From contig CM060852.1 in the NCBI GenBank assembly GCA_030737835.1, positions 9,840,507-9,904,506 on the forward strand: DNA of 64,000 bases, in the 5' to 3' direction. The stretch comes from Acorus gramineus (lineage: Eukaryota > Streptophyta > Magnoliopsida > Acorales > Acoraceae). This document shows positions 24,008 to 34,754 of the stretch, piece after piece. A program made the translations under genes and the position numbers. Every line of letters starts with the position of its first letter. Positions within the stretch are counted from its first letter, which is position 1. Below the pieces are notes generated by a model. That model made no database searches. It worked only from the letters and a program-made list of their open reading frames with translations, and had not been told where the DNA came from.

Positions 24008-24690
24008 ATATGAGAGAAACATACATAGAACCCCTCAAATATTACGAATATAATCCCTTGATTTTTAATTGAATTACCCCTGGCATTAACGCTCTGAAAC
24101 CGTGGTGTAGTTAAGATAACCCTATAAAGTTAAATTACCATATTATCTCATTCTCTCTTTTCATAACATCATATTTTATTTTCTAAAACACAATCCATGA
24201 AAGCTTCCTCCATTGCCTCTCCTCCACCCATCTACACCCCAAACACCACCTCATACAACACCCTCTCATGTGCCGACTCTTCGTGCATGTGTTGACCACG
24301 GGGATCAGCACGGTATTTAATTCGAACATGGACCGGAGATTCCCCGAATTGGGATTGAAAACGGAAGGAGTTCTCACGACGAATAAAAAATAGGACCGTT
24401 GGGAGAAAGAAAAATTCGTTCAGTGGTTTTGGGGGGGGGGGGGGGGTTAGAGATATTTTGGTCATTTTCAAGGAACTTTTTGAATTTCTATCAAATATAT
24501 AGGGTTATATGAATATATATTTTCGGGTTTAAGTCACAGAATATTCTTCAAAAAAAAGATGACAAATTAACTTAGAGGGTTATATGTTTAACCTGAATAA
24601 AAATTAAGGGGTTATGTGGATTTTCAAAAAAATAAAAGGTCTATCTAAATATCGACGAACTTTGAGGGGGCTTTATGTATTTTTTCCTTA
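24008..24690. mobile_element. Decayed inverted-repeat element
   Basis: The left end reads GAGAAACATACATAGAACCC followed by CTCAAA; the right end read backwards gives AAAAAATACATAAAGCCCCC followed by TCAAA. This is a plausible terminal inverted repeat of about 30 bp. I could not find a convincing target duplication. A piece of its right part (24611-24638) recurs at 25081-25110 at the start of the G-rich minisatellite. Confidence 0.45.
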
Positions 24691-25066
24691 AATGTTCATC
24701 ATGACATTTTTTCATATAAGATCCTATCTCATCTAACAAGCGTTTCTGAGTAAAACATTTCCTTACAAAAAAAAAAAAAAAAACATTCCTCGTGTGTCTA
24801 AAACATGTCACTTATATATCACATCTTTCAGACATTTTTAAACACAAACAATTGATATAATGATAAAATTATCATTTAAAAATTATAAACCCTTACCGAT
24901 ATTCTATATTCAATTTATCTAAGCTAAATCAAAGAATATAAGGAAGATTAATTTATAATTTTTCAATAAGAATAATTGAAAAAAAGATAATTAAACAAAA
25001 ATATGTTATTATGTATAGATTATTATTATACACACACTGATATATATGTTAAGATAGATCATTAAA

Positions 25067-25245
25067 AGGCCGAGTGGGGGGTTATGTGGATTTTCAGAAA
25101 AATAAAAGGCCGAGTGGGGGGTCACAGGGGGGGCTCCGAGTGGGGGTCACAGGGGGGGCTCCGAGTGGGGGTCACAAGGGGGCCGAGTGGGGGGCGGTGG
25201 AGCCGGCACAAGGGGGCCGAGTGGGGGTCGCAGGGGGGCTTCGAG
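25067..25245. repeat. G-rich minisatellite with GGCCGAGTGGGGG core
   Basis: At least seven imperfect units of about 20-32 bp, each containing C/T-CGAGTGGGGG followed by TCACAGGGGGGG or TCACAAGGGG. The G strand has many runs of four or more G, so it could fold as G-quadruplex. The 5' unit also contains TTATGTGGATTTTCAGAAAA, which is shared with 24611-24638. Confidence 0.85.
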
Positions 25246-25271
25246 GGTTTCTTCAAATGAAATGTGTAATA

Positions 25272-25351
25272 GGTGAGAGAGAGGGATAGGCGAGAGAAAT
25301 TATCAGGTGAGAGAGAGGGATAGGCGAGAGAAATTATCAGGTGAGAGAGAT
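25272..25351. repeat. Tandem 34-bp repeat (GA-rich)
   Basis: The unit GGTGAGAGAGAGGGATAGGC plus GAGAGAAATTATCA begins at 25272, 25306 and (partial) 25340. The first two copies are identical. Confidence 0.9.
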
Positions 25352-28162
25352 TACCTGTTTAGTCAGTTTCACAAAAACCATCGAATTTAATTTTCCACCG
25401 TTCGATTTTCCTCGACCACATCAGACGACTAAAACTGAGTCTACAACTACCGTTCAGCCTTACCCAATCGAGCCTCATATATATATATATATAACAAATA
25501 AATCCAAAGATAATGTTGATCATTACACCATAAGTACTAGTGTATGAGAGACAATTATCCAAGTAGGTTGGTTTGGCGTACATTCTTATATATTCATTCT
25601 GGAACACCTAAAAAATAATGTTTGCAATCATTCTTTCTTGCATTCTTTCTTGTATTCATTTTTTAACATTTCTGACAATTTTTTCATTTAACGAAATTCA
25701 TCGTATCCAATTTTTTTTTTTTTTTTTTTTGAAGAATGATATTCATCCGTATTTGATCCATTAACTTCTTTCATAAATGTGTGAGGTGTTTGCTGACATA
25801 ATCAAAGCTTTGTTGGCCAAATTCGGATTACTTAAAATAAAGAATTTAATTATCCTCCCAAGTCTGGTTTATCAAACTGTCCCTACATATGGCTCCACAA
25901 ACATGCCCATGTGTTGAAATATTGCATTAATGTATCAGGTCTGATACACTTTATCTTTGTACCTTTTGCAGGATCTAAATTTGCCATCCTTTTCATATCC
26001 CATGCCCCATGTGAAATCATTCACGTGGGGGACTACCAATGTATATATATAGATTATTTGATCTAACTCAATTTGATCTTATATGTATGCCTTCACACCA
26101 AAAAAAATTTGATCTTATATGTACGTCAATTCGAGTCTCAATATTAGGATGTTTGTTTGCGGAAGGGGTTTTGGTGGTTTCTGAATAAGAAACCAATATG
26201 TAACAGAATGGAAAATCTAGTAAGAAATGAAACAAAATCAAATAAAAAAAAGAGAGTTGTGAAGCATTTCAGAAAACATTTCCTGAAAGTCATATAAACC
26301 TTCCCATCGTGTTTCTCACAAAATTTGAGACAGAGAAATGGAAAGAAAACAAAAAATGCACATTCACATGAGAATACACATGCACAAAAAAATCATTCGA
26401 CACTTCGTTTTATAATGACAAACAATATATTAATCATGAGAATAACTTTTTTAGTGTAGTTCTTTATTAAAATTCAAAAATAAAAATGCAAGATATAAAC
26501 ACAACCTAACCCATCCTATAAATTTTCACTACTTTCTTTCTTGCCGGTTATCAAACGTAAAAAATATTATATGATATGCATATATTTTTATATTTCAAGG
26601 ATGTTTATCCACTCATATTGTATTGTTAATTCTTTATTCCATAACCTTTTTTAATTATCTTACGAATAATATTTGTGTTTCAACTAGGATTGAAAATAAA
26701 GTTTCAACCCAATAAAGAAGAGTGACATCACTTTCTAAAAGTGAAATTTTAGAAATATAAACTGAGATAAAAAGATAATATTGTGGGCGTATAAAATTTA
26801 CTTCAATTAGGTATTGTCATCTGAATAAAATATTTTTAATTATTTTTTATAAATTTCACTAGAGCCGTTGTTACATTTGCCTAAACAAAGCAAGCTGTTA
26901 CATCAAAAAAAACCTCCTGTTTTTGTTTCATGTTCCAGTCTAAAAAAAAAAGGCACAATAAAAACTTCTCCATGTGAATTTCATGTCGAACACGCCATGA
27001 ACAACTATTCATCCTTTTCATTTTTATATTGGGTGTCGTTTAAATTAAGACACTTTCATCTAAATTTAGTAGTTTTTTTTTTACATTCATGCTTGAGAAG
27101 CATTGTCTACTACTCAACGTAAATTAGTTGTATCCATTGTATTGTGTTCATTTTCATGGTCCATTAATTCATGCAATCATGAACATGTTACATTAGTGAC
27201 ATACGAGTCATGTCCACTATCATTATATCTTCTAAAAAAAACAATTCTATATTAGATATTAATTTTACTGAATTAATTGGTGTGTATTTTGAATTAGAAA
27301 GCGTGGTCCACGGGACAATAGTTCTAGCATGAGATCAATGTGATATATGAACAATATGAAATTGAACATAATTATTCAAGTATGCTTTTGGTGGAAATCA
27401 AAAGTCAATTGTCAGCTAACTTTGATGATTCAAATCAAAAGTTGTAGAAACAAATGAACCAGTACTCATAAAAAAAAAAATTGTTCAACAAGTACTTGTA
27501 CTGTGAGGATGACAAGTATATTATATATATATAAATATAATAGAGAGATCCCTGTCACGTTAATTGCAAAAGGTTTTAATTACTCATGTTTCCCATGGTA
27601 CAAATTGTACATTAATTCTCTGTATATTTTTTGAATCTATGTTTTGTAATTCTTTGATATTGAAATTGAATAGATGACATATAAGACAAGATGCTTCACA
27701 TGTCACGCGCATTGGCACATAAGACACACATTGAGACAAACTGCTGAGGTGTCACACAAGCTTATTAAAATGTGTTTGCTCTCCTCATGCATTTCTTTAT
27801 ATTTTGTTATTATGACAAAAATGATTTTGAATGTGCAGGTTGCAATTATTACATTTAAATAACATAACTTTCGTATTACCGTTTACACAAATTGCTACAT
27901 AAATCCATACCTCAGCGGCTCAGCCAGATAAATGAATTTGCTCTCAGTAGATTTCATACATAGCTAGGGCTAGTTTTTTATTCGGGTTAAGATAGATAAT
28001 TCCTCATTTCTAATAATTCAATTTTGATAAATTTAATTTATATGTGAAGTTTTTTTTATCTAAAATGCCCGTGAATGAACAAAAGAATGAATGAGGAAGA
28101 ACACTAAAATGACAATGAGAATGAATATTAAATTAATCCAAAATCTATTGGATTCACTTGAT

Positions 28163-29941
28163 CAGGGGCAGAGCCAAGAGGGGGGGGTGCCCCCCCCCCC
28201 CCCCGCCCCCCCAATGCCGAAACCATGGATGAAAGTGACTAAAAGAAAAATATGATATTTAGCAGTGAAATATTTCCTTGGTAGATAATATAAATTCGTT
28301 GGTAAATAGTATTTTTTTTTTTTAAGTAAAATTGGTAAATATTATGTGAGTATTAGGGTTGAAAATTGTTATATTCAACCTAGTTTGTAATCCCATTTGC
28401 ATCTCATACAATTTTTTTAATATACGCTTAACTAATTAAGTACTTTCCCTCATAAAAATTAAATACATACTTATATAAATTAATTGAATGCATCATGTTA
28501 ATTATATTTTGTGTATAAAAGATATACCTAGATAGTGTAATATATATTGGGTTATATGATTTTATATAATGCGTTAGTTACATTACTACAAATGGGTTGC
28601 ATTTTTTTTAAATTGGCAAGAAAAACTTGATTTAAGGGACGGTGGTTGAAAAACCACAACTATTTATTTGTTAATGACGGAGTCATCGAAGTAATGGATA
28701 ATTTAGATAAAAGTTATTTTTTACTACTTTTTTCACATTTAGAAAATCTGAAAATTTTATTTGAAATTTTTTTAAAAAAACTTGCAATCTCATTATTTAC
28801 ATTCACACAAAATTTTAAAAAATAATATAAGCTTGAAAAAATTTAAAATGAAAAAACAATTGATCACAACACTAGGATACCCTTAAAGCATATACTTAAA
28901 AAAGGAATTTTTAGTTTTAAGTCCCCACAAACCATCATATTTAGTGATTGATCTCTCCCTTCTTCGTATTTAGGTTTTAGTCCCCAGATTTAAATGATAG
29001 TTCCTTTTTAGTCCCTGAGAGGGATCTATCCATAAATTATTTAATTTACTTTTTAGTCCTTGTGAGGGACCTATCCATGAATTATCCTTTAAATCGGGGG
29101 ACTAAAACCTAAATACGAAGAAGGGAGGGATCGATCACTAAATATGATGGTTTGTGGAGACTTAAAACTAAAAATCCCTTTAAAAAATTAACTTCCAAAA
29201 AAGCCTGAGATATTCAAATCAGCGTAAATAAATAAAATCATTAACAAATAAATAGTTGTGGTTTTTCAACCACCGTCCGTTAAACCAAGTTTTTCTTACC
29301 AATTTCAAAAAAATGCAACCTATTTGTAGTCATGTAACTAACGCATTATATAAAATCATATAACGCAATATATATTACACTATCTCGGTATATCTTTTAT
29401 ACACAAAATATAATTAAAATGATGCATTCAATTAATTTATATAAGTATGTATTTAATTTTTATGAGGGAAGGTACTTAATTAGTTACGCATATATTAAAA
29501 AAATTGTATGAGATACAAATGGGATTACGAACTAGGTTGAATATAACAATTTTCAACCCTAATACTCACATAATATTTTAATTCATTTCATTACACAACC
29601 CCCCCCCCCCCCCCCACACCCTAAAAAAAAATAATAATAATTCAATTTTCAAAATTGTCTTTCCCTAGGAAAACTTTTCCTTGAGAATATTTACTTACAT
29701 TGCATAATTAATATGAAACTTTTATCTAAGAAAATATTTTACCAAGGAATATATTTTCGTAGGGGAATTATTTGCCGAGAAATGTTTTCCTTGGTAATAC
29801 TATTTATCAACGAATTTATATCATCTACCAAGGAAGTATTTCACCGTTAAATATCATATTTTTCTTGTTGTCACTTTCATCCATGGTTTCGGCCTTGGGA
29901 GGGCCCGGGCCCCAGCCCGCCCCCCCTTGGCTCCGCCCCTG
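28163..29941. mobile_element. Large foldback transposon (about 1.8 kb) with hAT-like CAGGGGC termini
   Basis: Begins CAGGGGCAGAGCCAAG and ends CTTGGCTCCGCCCCTG. The arms (left about 28163-28691, right about 29235-29941) are inverted copies that can be followed almost continuously, for example CCATGGATGAAAGTGAC against GTCACTTTCATCCATGG and CAACCCTAATACTCACATAA against TTATGTGAGTATTAGGGTTG. The right arm has about 200 bp extra (29590-29770). G and C homopolymers sit in matching places (28188-28210, 29599-29619). The loop contains a separate MITE. CAGGGGC termini are typical of plant hAT elements, but I see no clean 8-bp target duplication, so superfamily is tentative. Confidence 0.85.
28904..29178. 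mobile_element. Nested MITE with 'TTTTTAGTTTTAAGTCCCC' termini, copy 2
   Basis: Left end GGAATTTTTAGTTTTAAGTC and right end GACTTAAAACTAAAAATCCC. Flanks CTTAAAAAA (28895-28903) and TTTAAAAAA (29179-29187) match at 8 of 9 positions, fitting a Mutator-type target duplication. Nearly the same sequence as 5684-5955. It lies in the loop of the larger foldback, so it may have inserted after that element formed. Confidence 0.82.
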
Positions 29942-31452
29942 GTCCATATTATTATAAGCAATTCTTTTAAAACAAAAACAATGTTTGATAACTGGAGTTC
30001 TATTATATATATTTTATATTTTTTAAACAAAAAATGTATTATTGTATTTCAGGCTTCAGCATGTACTTATTTTTCATGTAATAGTTCTTTTTACAACTCA
30101 AAATACACCTTATCTCATGGCAATGAAAATCGTTTTGATAGTATTTCTATAATTTTATTTATTTATTTACAAATAATAGTTTGCTTACATTGTTATAGGT
30201 CCTCATTATTAAATTCCGGATACATATAATTAATCACAGATCTTGTACACACAAGGTAATATCAGGAATTTGAATTTGAAAAAAGGTCATTTTTTAATCT
30301 AATACATTTTAAACTAATCAAAATGAGACAAGTTGTCCTATCACTTCTGAGTGAGGTTTGGAATGATAATTTGTTACTTTTATATGAGCTTAGATCAGCT
30401 TTTTAGTTGTGTTAATCATCTCTTTAAGCATAAATAATAAAGGGAACTTTCACCATATTTTTTAAAATTTACATGGATTTTTTAGGTATATGTTTTTTAT
30501 TGAAAAATGTTAGACTCAGTCATTTTACCAATCAAAACTCAGATCATATATATTTTTATTTTTTTAAAATAGTAAACATCATCTAAGGAGGTAAATATTT
30601 TAATAAAAAATGTATATCGCTCTATTTTAAGTTAAAAAAAATTATTTTTAATAAGTGTAAGAAAATATTTAATAAGGCATATATCATCTAATTGTTATAT
30701 GTTTAATTAGATTTCTAATAAAATTTATAATACTATATTTGGGACTGTAAAAAGAAAACTGAGTGCAACTACGTTCTTTTTTATTTAAAGATATATCTTA
30801 TATGCAAAACGGAGAAAAAAAATCTGATATAGTATATAATTTGAAAAACTTTGCTAAATTTGACAAGAGCCAACACATCCGCGTGATCAAATCAAACAAC
30901 TCCTTGTCATTTCATTAAAAAATAAATAAATTATTTTCATTGGCATCTATCTACAAATAATAAATTGTTTCTAAACTTTTAGAAATTTTAATTAAATACG
31001 TGTGGCACTTGTTTATTTATGTCTGATTTTGCCTGCAATATATTCCAAATATACCCCTCAAATTATTTTCATCACATGCTGTATAGTTGAAATCTATGTT
31101 TGATGTTGATACGCCATGTCTGTTTTGCAGTGATTTCTACTGTCCCCACAATAAAGTAGGTTGTTAATCAATTTAAACTTTTCTTTGTTTTAAATTTTAT
31201 GTGTTAAAAACAGGTATTATAAAATAATTGATTGAAATAATTGTTTGTAAAAAAAAAACAATACTATTTGTAAATATTGATTTCCTACAGACTTTCGATA
31301 ACAGTCATTGCTTCTTTCCACCGTCGTCCTCCGCTCACCGTCCCCACCCTCTTTCTTTCTCTTTCAATTTCTCTCTCCCATTCATACTCTCTCTCTCTCC
31401 CCCTCTGTTCCTCTATCACAGAGTTTTGAATAAAGTGATGATTCCTTTTTTA

Positions 31453-33201
31453 GGGTTTTATTAACTAGTGTAATTAAAACACTTGTTAATCCATATTTGT
31501 TGTTAACTTTTAAATAAGACAACAAATTTAATTATGATATGAATTAATAAATTGAAAGATTTTTTAAAATATTAATAATACCTCTAATAAATTCACTACT
31601 ATTTTTTTTCCTCCCATATCCAATTTTTCTCACATACCCAAAAAATTTTCTCCTACAAAAGTTTCATCCCAAAATGTAAAAATATACATCTCCTTTCATT
31701 TTTCATATGATTGTGATACTTGTTTTTAGTGTTGTTTATATAAAGATACTTGTTTTTAGTGTTATTTTAAGGTGATTTATTTTTATTTTTGTTTGATTTA
31801 ATATTTTATTTTAAATATTTTATGTGTCCCTATTCTTTATTGATTTTTTATCATTTGAATTTATTTTAATATATTATGAATAAATTGTCTTGTATACTTC
31901 CGGCTCTAGCGGGTGCTGCACATCAAATCGGAGTAAACGGATTTGTAAAAAATGAAAAAAAAAGTGCTTCATAGTTTTGTTTATAAAGCAGATACTGAAA
32001 TTTAACTTTTATGTCTTTCGTTATAGTGGGTCGGTATTGTAAATTGTTCATTGAAAAATGTATTAATAAAAATAAAATTATAAGAAACATGTAAAAAAAA
32101 TGTTGATTTAATTAAGGGAAAAATTGATCTAGCTCCCTGAAAACTTATGAAAATCAGAAAAAGTCCATGTAAAATTGGTAAATCACATCACGTCTCTATC
32201 TTATTATGTAATATTTATTTTAGTCTCTATAACTAATTAGATGCGTGGTTAACCCTAACCATGCATGGTAAATTACTGTTATACCATTTTAAAATTTATT
32301 TTCTTTGTTAGAAAAAATCGATACAACTCCCTGAAAACTTATGAAAATCGAAAAAAGTCCCTGTGAAATTTAAAAATCGTCTTAACTCCCTCAAATCTTT
32401 TAAAAATCATAAAAATCAATGTGATTATTTAAAAATATATACTGATTTATTTAAATTTTATTAAACAAATTATAGTTTTATAATTAAGGTGTTATGCTTT
32501 TTATTGCTAGTAATTTTTAGTTAAAAATGTATTATAGAATTTTGATTTGATTTTTAAATTGTTTTCTCTACTGATTTTGTAATTGAGTTAATGAAACTGT
32601 AATTTTTTTTTGTTTAGTCTCTGTAATGAGATTGAGGAGGGAAAAATGTTGAAAAATGACTCAATTTTGTAGATCAATTGAAGTTCGACGGATATATATA
32701 TATATATATATATATTACATATGAGGATGACATTTCAGGACATGAGGATGTTGAAAAATGACGGGGGTATTTTTGTCTTCTAGAAGAACTAAATCTAATT
32801 TTATAAAGTTTATAGGGACTAAATCCAATTTTAGTAAGTTTCTGAGAACTTATTTCAATATACTCTTGACCGGGGAACTAAATTCGTTAACTATATACAA
32901 TTTATCGGGATCTAGGATGATTTTTTTATTTTAGAGGGACTTTTTGTGATTTCAAAAAGATTTCACAGAGTTAAAAAGATTTTTCCCTTTAATTAAGAAC
33001 ATTTGGGTATGAGAGGAAAAATTGGGTATGGGAGGGAAGAAGAAGAAAAAAATGTGGTGAATTTATTAGGGGTATTGTTAGCATTTTAAAAAATATTTCA
33101 ATTTATTTATTCATATCATAATTAAATTTGTTAGGTTGTCTAAAAAGTTAACAATAAATGTTAGTTAACAAATGCCATAAAATCACTTGTTAACATAACC
33201 C
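31453..33201. mobile_element. Foldback transposon (1.75 kb), Mutator-type
   Basis: Left end GGGTTTTATTAACTAGTG and right end CACTTGTTAACATAACCC. Inverted homology of about 200 bp continues inward, for example ACAAATTTAATTATGATATG against CATATCATAATTAAATTTGT. Flanks TTCCTTTTTTA (31442-31452) and TTACTTTTTTA (33202-33212) match at 10 of 11 positions. The interior is non-coding and interrupted by a second MITE at 32116-32987. Confidence 0.82.
32116..32987. mobile_element. MITE (872 bp) nested in the 1.75-kb foldback, 9-bp target duplication
   Basis: Starts GGGAAAAATTGATCTAGCTC and ends AGTTAAAAAGATTTTTCCC. It is flanked by identical TTTAATTAA copies (32107-32115 and 32988-32996). The interior repeats 'ACTCCCTGAAAACTTATGAA' near the left end twice (about 32141 and 32328), and an AT microsatellite is at 32692-32715. 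No coding capacity. Confidence 0.88.
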
Positions 33202-33358
33202 TTACTTTTTTATATAAAAAAATATTTTTTGGAAATCCAATAAATCATGCTTCTTAAAAAAAACATTTTCAAAATCTGTGTCAAATAAAAAAAAATCTGT
33301 TTCAAACTCCTTTCCATGCTCTGCTCAGATATATCATAGATGTAGTATGCTAAGATAG

Positions 33359-33598
33359 TGTTTGACACTGCGTTTCATCAGCGGTGGAGTTGGTGGGCAT
33401 TGGTGCACGCTAGCAAACGAAACCCCAAACACAAACGAGGTTTTCACATCTGCGTCGATAACCTTGCAAATCCTTGTCGTTTATGGTTTTCCATCAGATT
33501 TTCCAGTGTTTCAAAACTCTGAAAAAAATGATTTTCTCAACACCAAACTCCCCCCTGGGTTCTCGGTGGACACCCAAAACGCACACACAAACAGAGCC
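33359..33598. mobile_element. Short hAT-like MITE (240 bp)
   Basis: Flanked by TAAGATAG (33351-33358) and TAAGATGG (33599-33606), an 8-bp target duplication with one mismatch. Termini TGTTTGACACTGCGTTT and, inverted, CTGTTTGTGTGTGCGTTT are similar. The 79-residue open frame within it has no domain and is not considered a gene. Confidence 0.65.
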
Positions 33599-34098
33599 TA
33601 AGATGGCATGTTTAAAATTTTGTTTCCTCTTCTAGTTGGAAGTTGGAACAACAATCTCGACCCGTTTCCTAATACCCTCAACCCTCATTGGGTAAGCGAC
33701 ATAATGTATTCCAAGATAAATAATTATTCCAACGTAGATAGGGAATAAATCATTTTTTGTTTGAGTTTTTAGTTATTTTCATTAGAAAACGTTATAATGA
33801 GATTTTTGTTGTTTAATTCACTATGAGTAGGTTGTGAATAAAAAATGAATAAAATGTAGATAAAAATATATAAAATGTAAAAAATTAATTTGACATGTGG
33901 GCCCATTGATTTATAAAAGGTAATGACACGTGATTCAATATGTGGACCCCTTTTATACAATTAAAATAAAGTGGATGGAATAACACAATTTTATGAAGGA
34001 GTTGAAATACCAATACTAGTTTATTCCTATCGATTTTGACATAGCTATACCCACTCATTCCTTGCAAAAAAAAATTAAAAAAAAAAAATACTACTAAG

Positions 34099-34543
34099 CA
34101 GTGTTTTAAAACCCGACTCAACCAAGCCGATTGAACCTGTTAAATTTTCATTGGTTTTGAATTTTGGTTCAATTTACACTCGTAACCCCAATCGTATAAT
34201 TTTTTTTTAGAAAATCCCAATTAACCCATCAATTGGGCCGTGGTTTTTTAGAATCAACTACGAAATGATTAAACTGACCAGTTCTTTATTAATGAAAAGT
34301 ATGATTAATTATTTGTTAAAATATTAAATCTAATAAAAAAATATATTATATTTTACATAATAAAATCATGCATGTTATGTTATTTAAGTAAAATCTTAAA
34401 AAACATTAAAATTAAGATTTGATAATTGCACAAAAATTATTTAAAATATTTCATATTTTACAAATTTATTTATTTAATAATAATAATAAATAATATTTAG
34501 TACAAATCCAATTGATCCAAGCAGTTCAATTTTTAAAACACTG
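34099..34543. mobile_element. MITE with CAGTGTTTTAAAA termini
   Basis: Left end CAGTGTTTTAAAACCCGACT and right end AATTTTTAAAACACTG are inverted; just inside are also matching blocks (GATTGAACCTG against CAGTTCAATTT). Flanking octamers CTACTAAG and CTTTAAAG match at only 5 of 8, so the target duplication is weak. It lies about 200 bp upstream of the peptidase gene start. Confidence 0.6.
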
Positions 34544-34688
34544 CTTTAAAGTTACGTGAAGACCCTCCTCATCCACACACACGCACGCGTACACAAATAA
34601 AAAATTAAAAAGCACCCCCTCCGACTTTTAAAATTAAAATTCCACATCAACCAATACCTGCCTTGCTAAAACCATAAATCCCCCATTC

Positions 34689-34696
34689 TATAAAAA
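34689..34696 (+). promoter_or_regulatory. TATA box of the gamma-glutamyl peptidase gene
   Basis: TATAAAAA lies 66 bp upstream of the ATG at 34755, followed by a C-rich leader. Confidence 0.7.
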
Positions 34697-34754
34697 CCAG
34701 TCCCCCCCCCCAAATCACAAACAAATCTTCCATCCAACCCAACCCAATCCATCA

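Larger units (their letters stand above)
23326..34754. other. Gene-free, transposon-dense intergenic region (11.4 kb)
   Basis: No exon chain or recognisable domain is readable. It carries a decayed inverted-repeat element (about 24008-24690), G-rich and GA-rich minisatellites (25067-25351), a 1.8-kb foldback with a nested MITE (28163-29941), a 1.75-kb foldback with another nested MITE (31453-33201), a short hAT-like element (33359-33598) and one more inverted-terminus element (34099-34543). The long AT-rich stretches between, for example 25360-28160 and 29950-31440, show nothing I can name. Confidence 0.6.
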
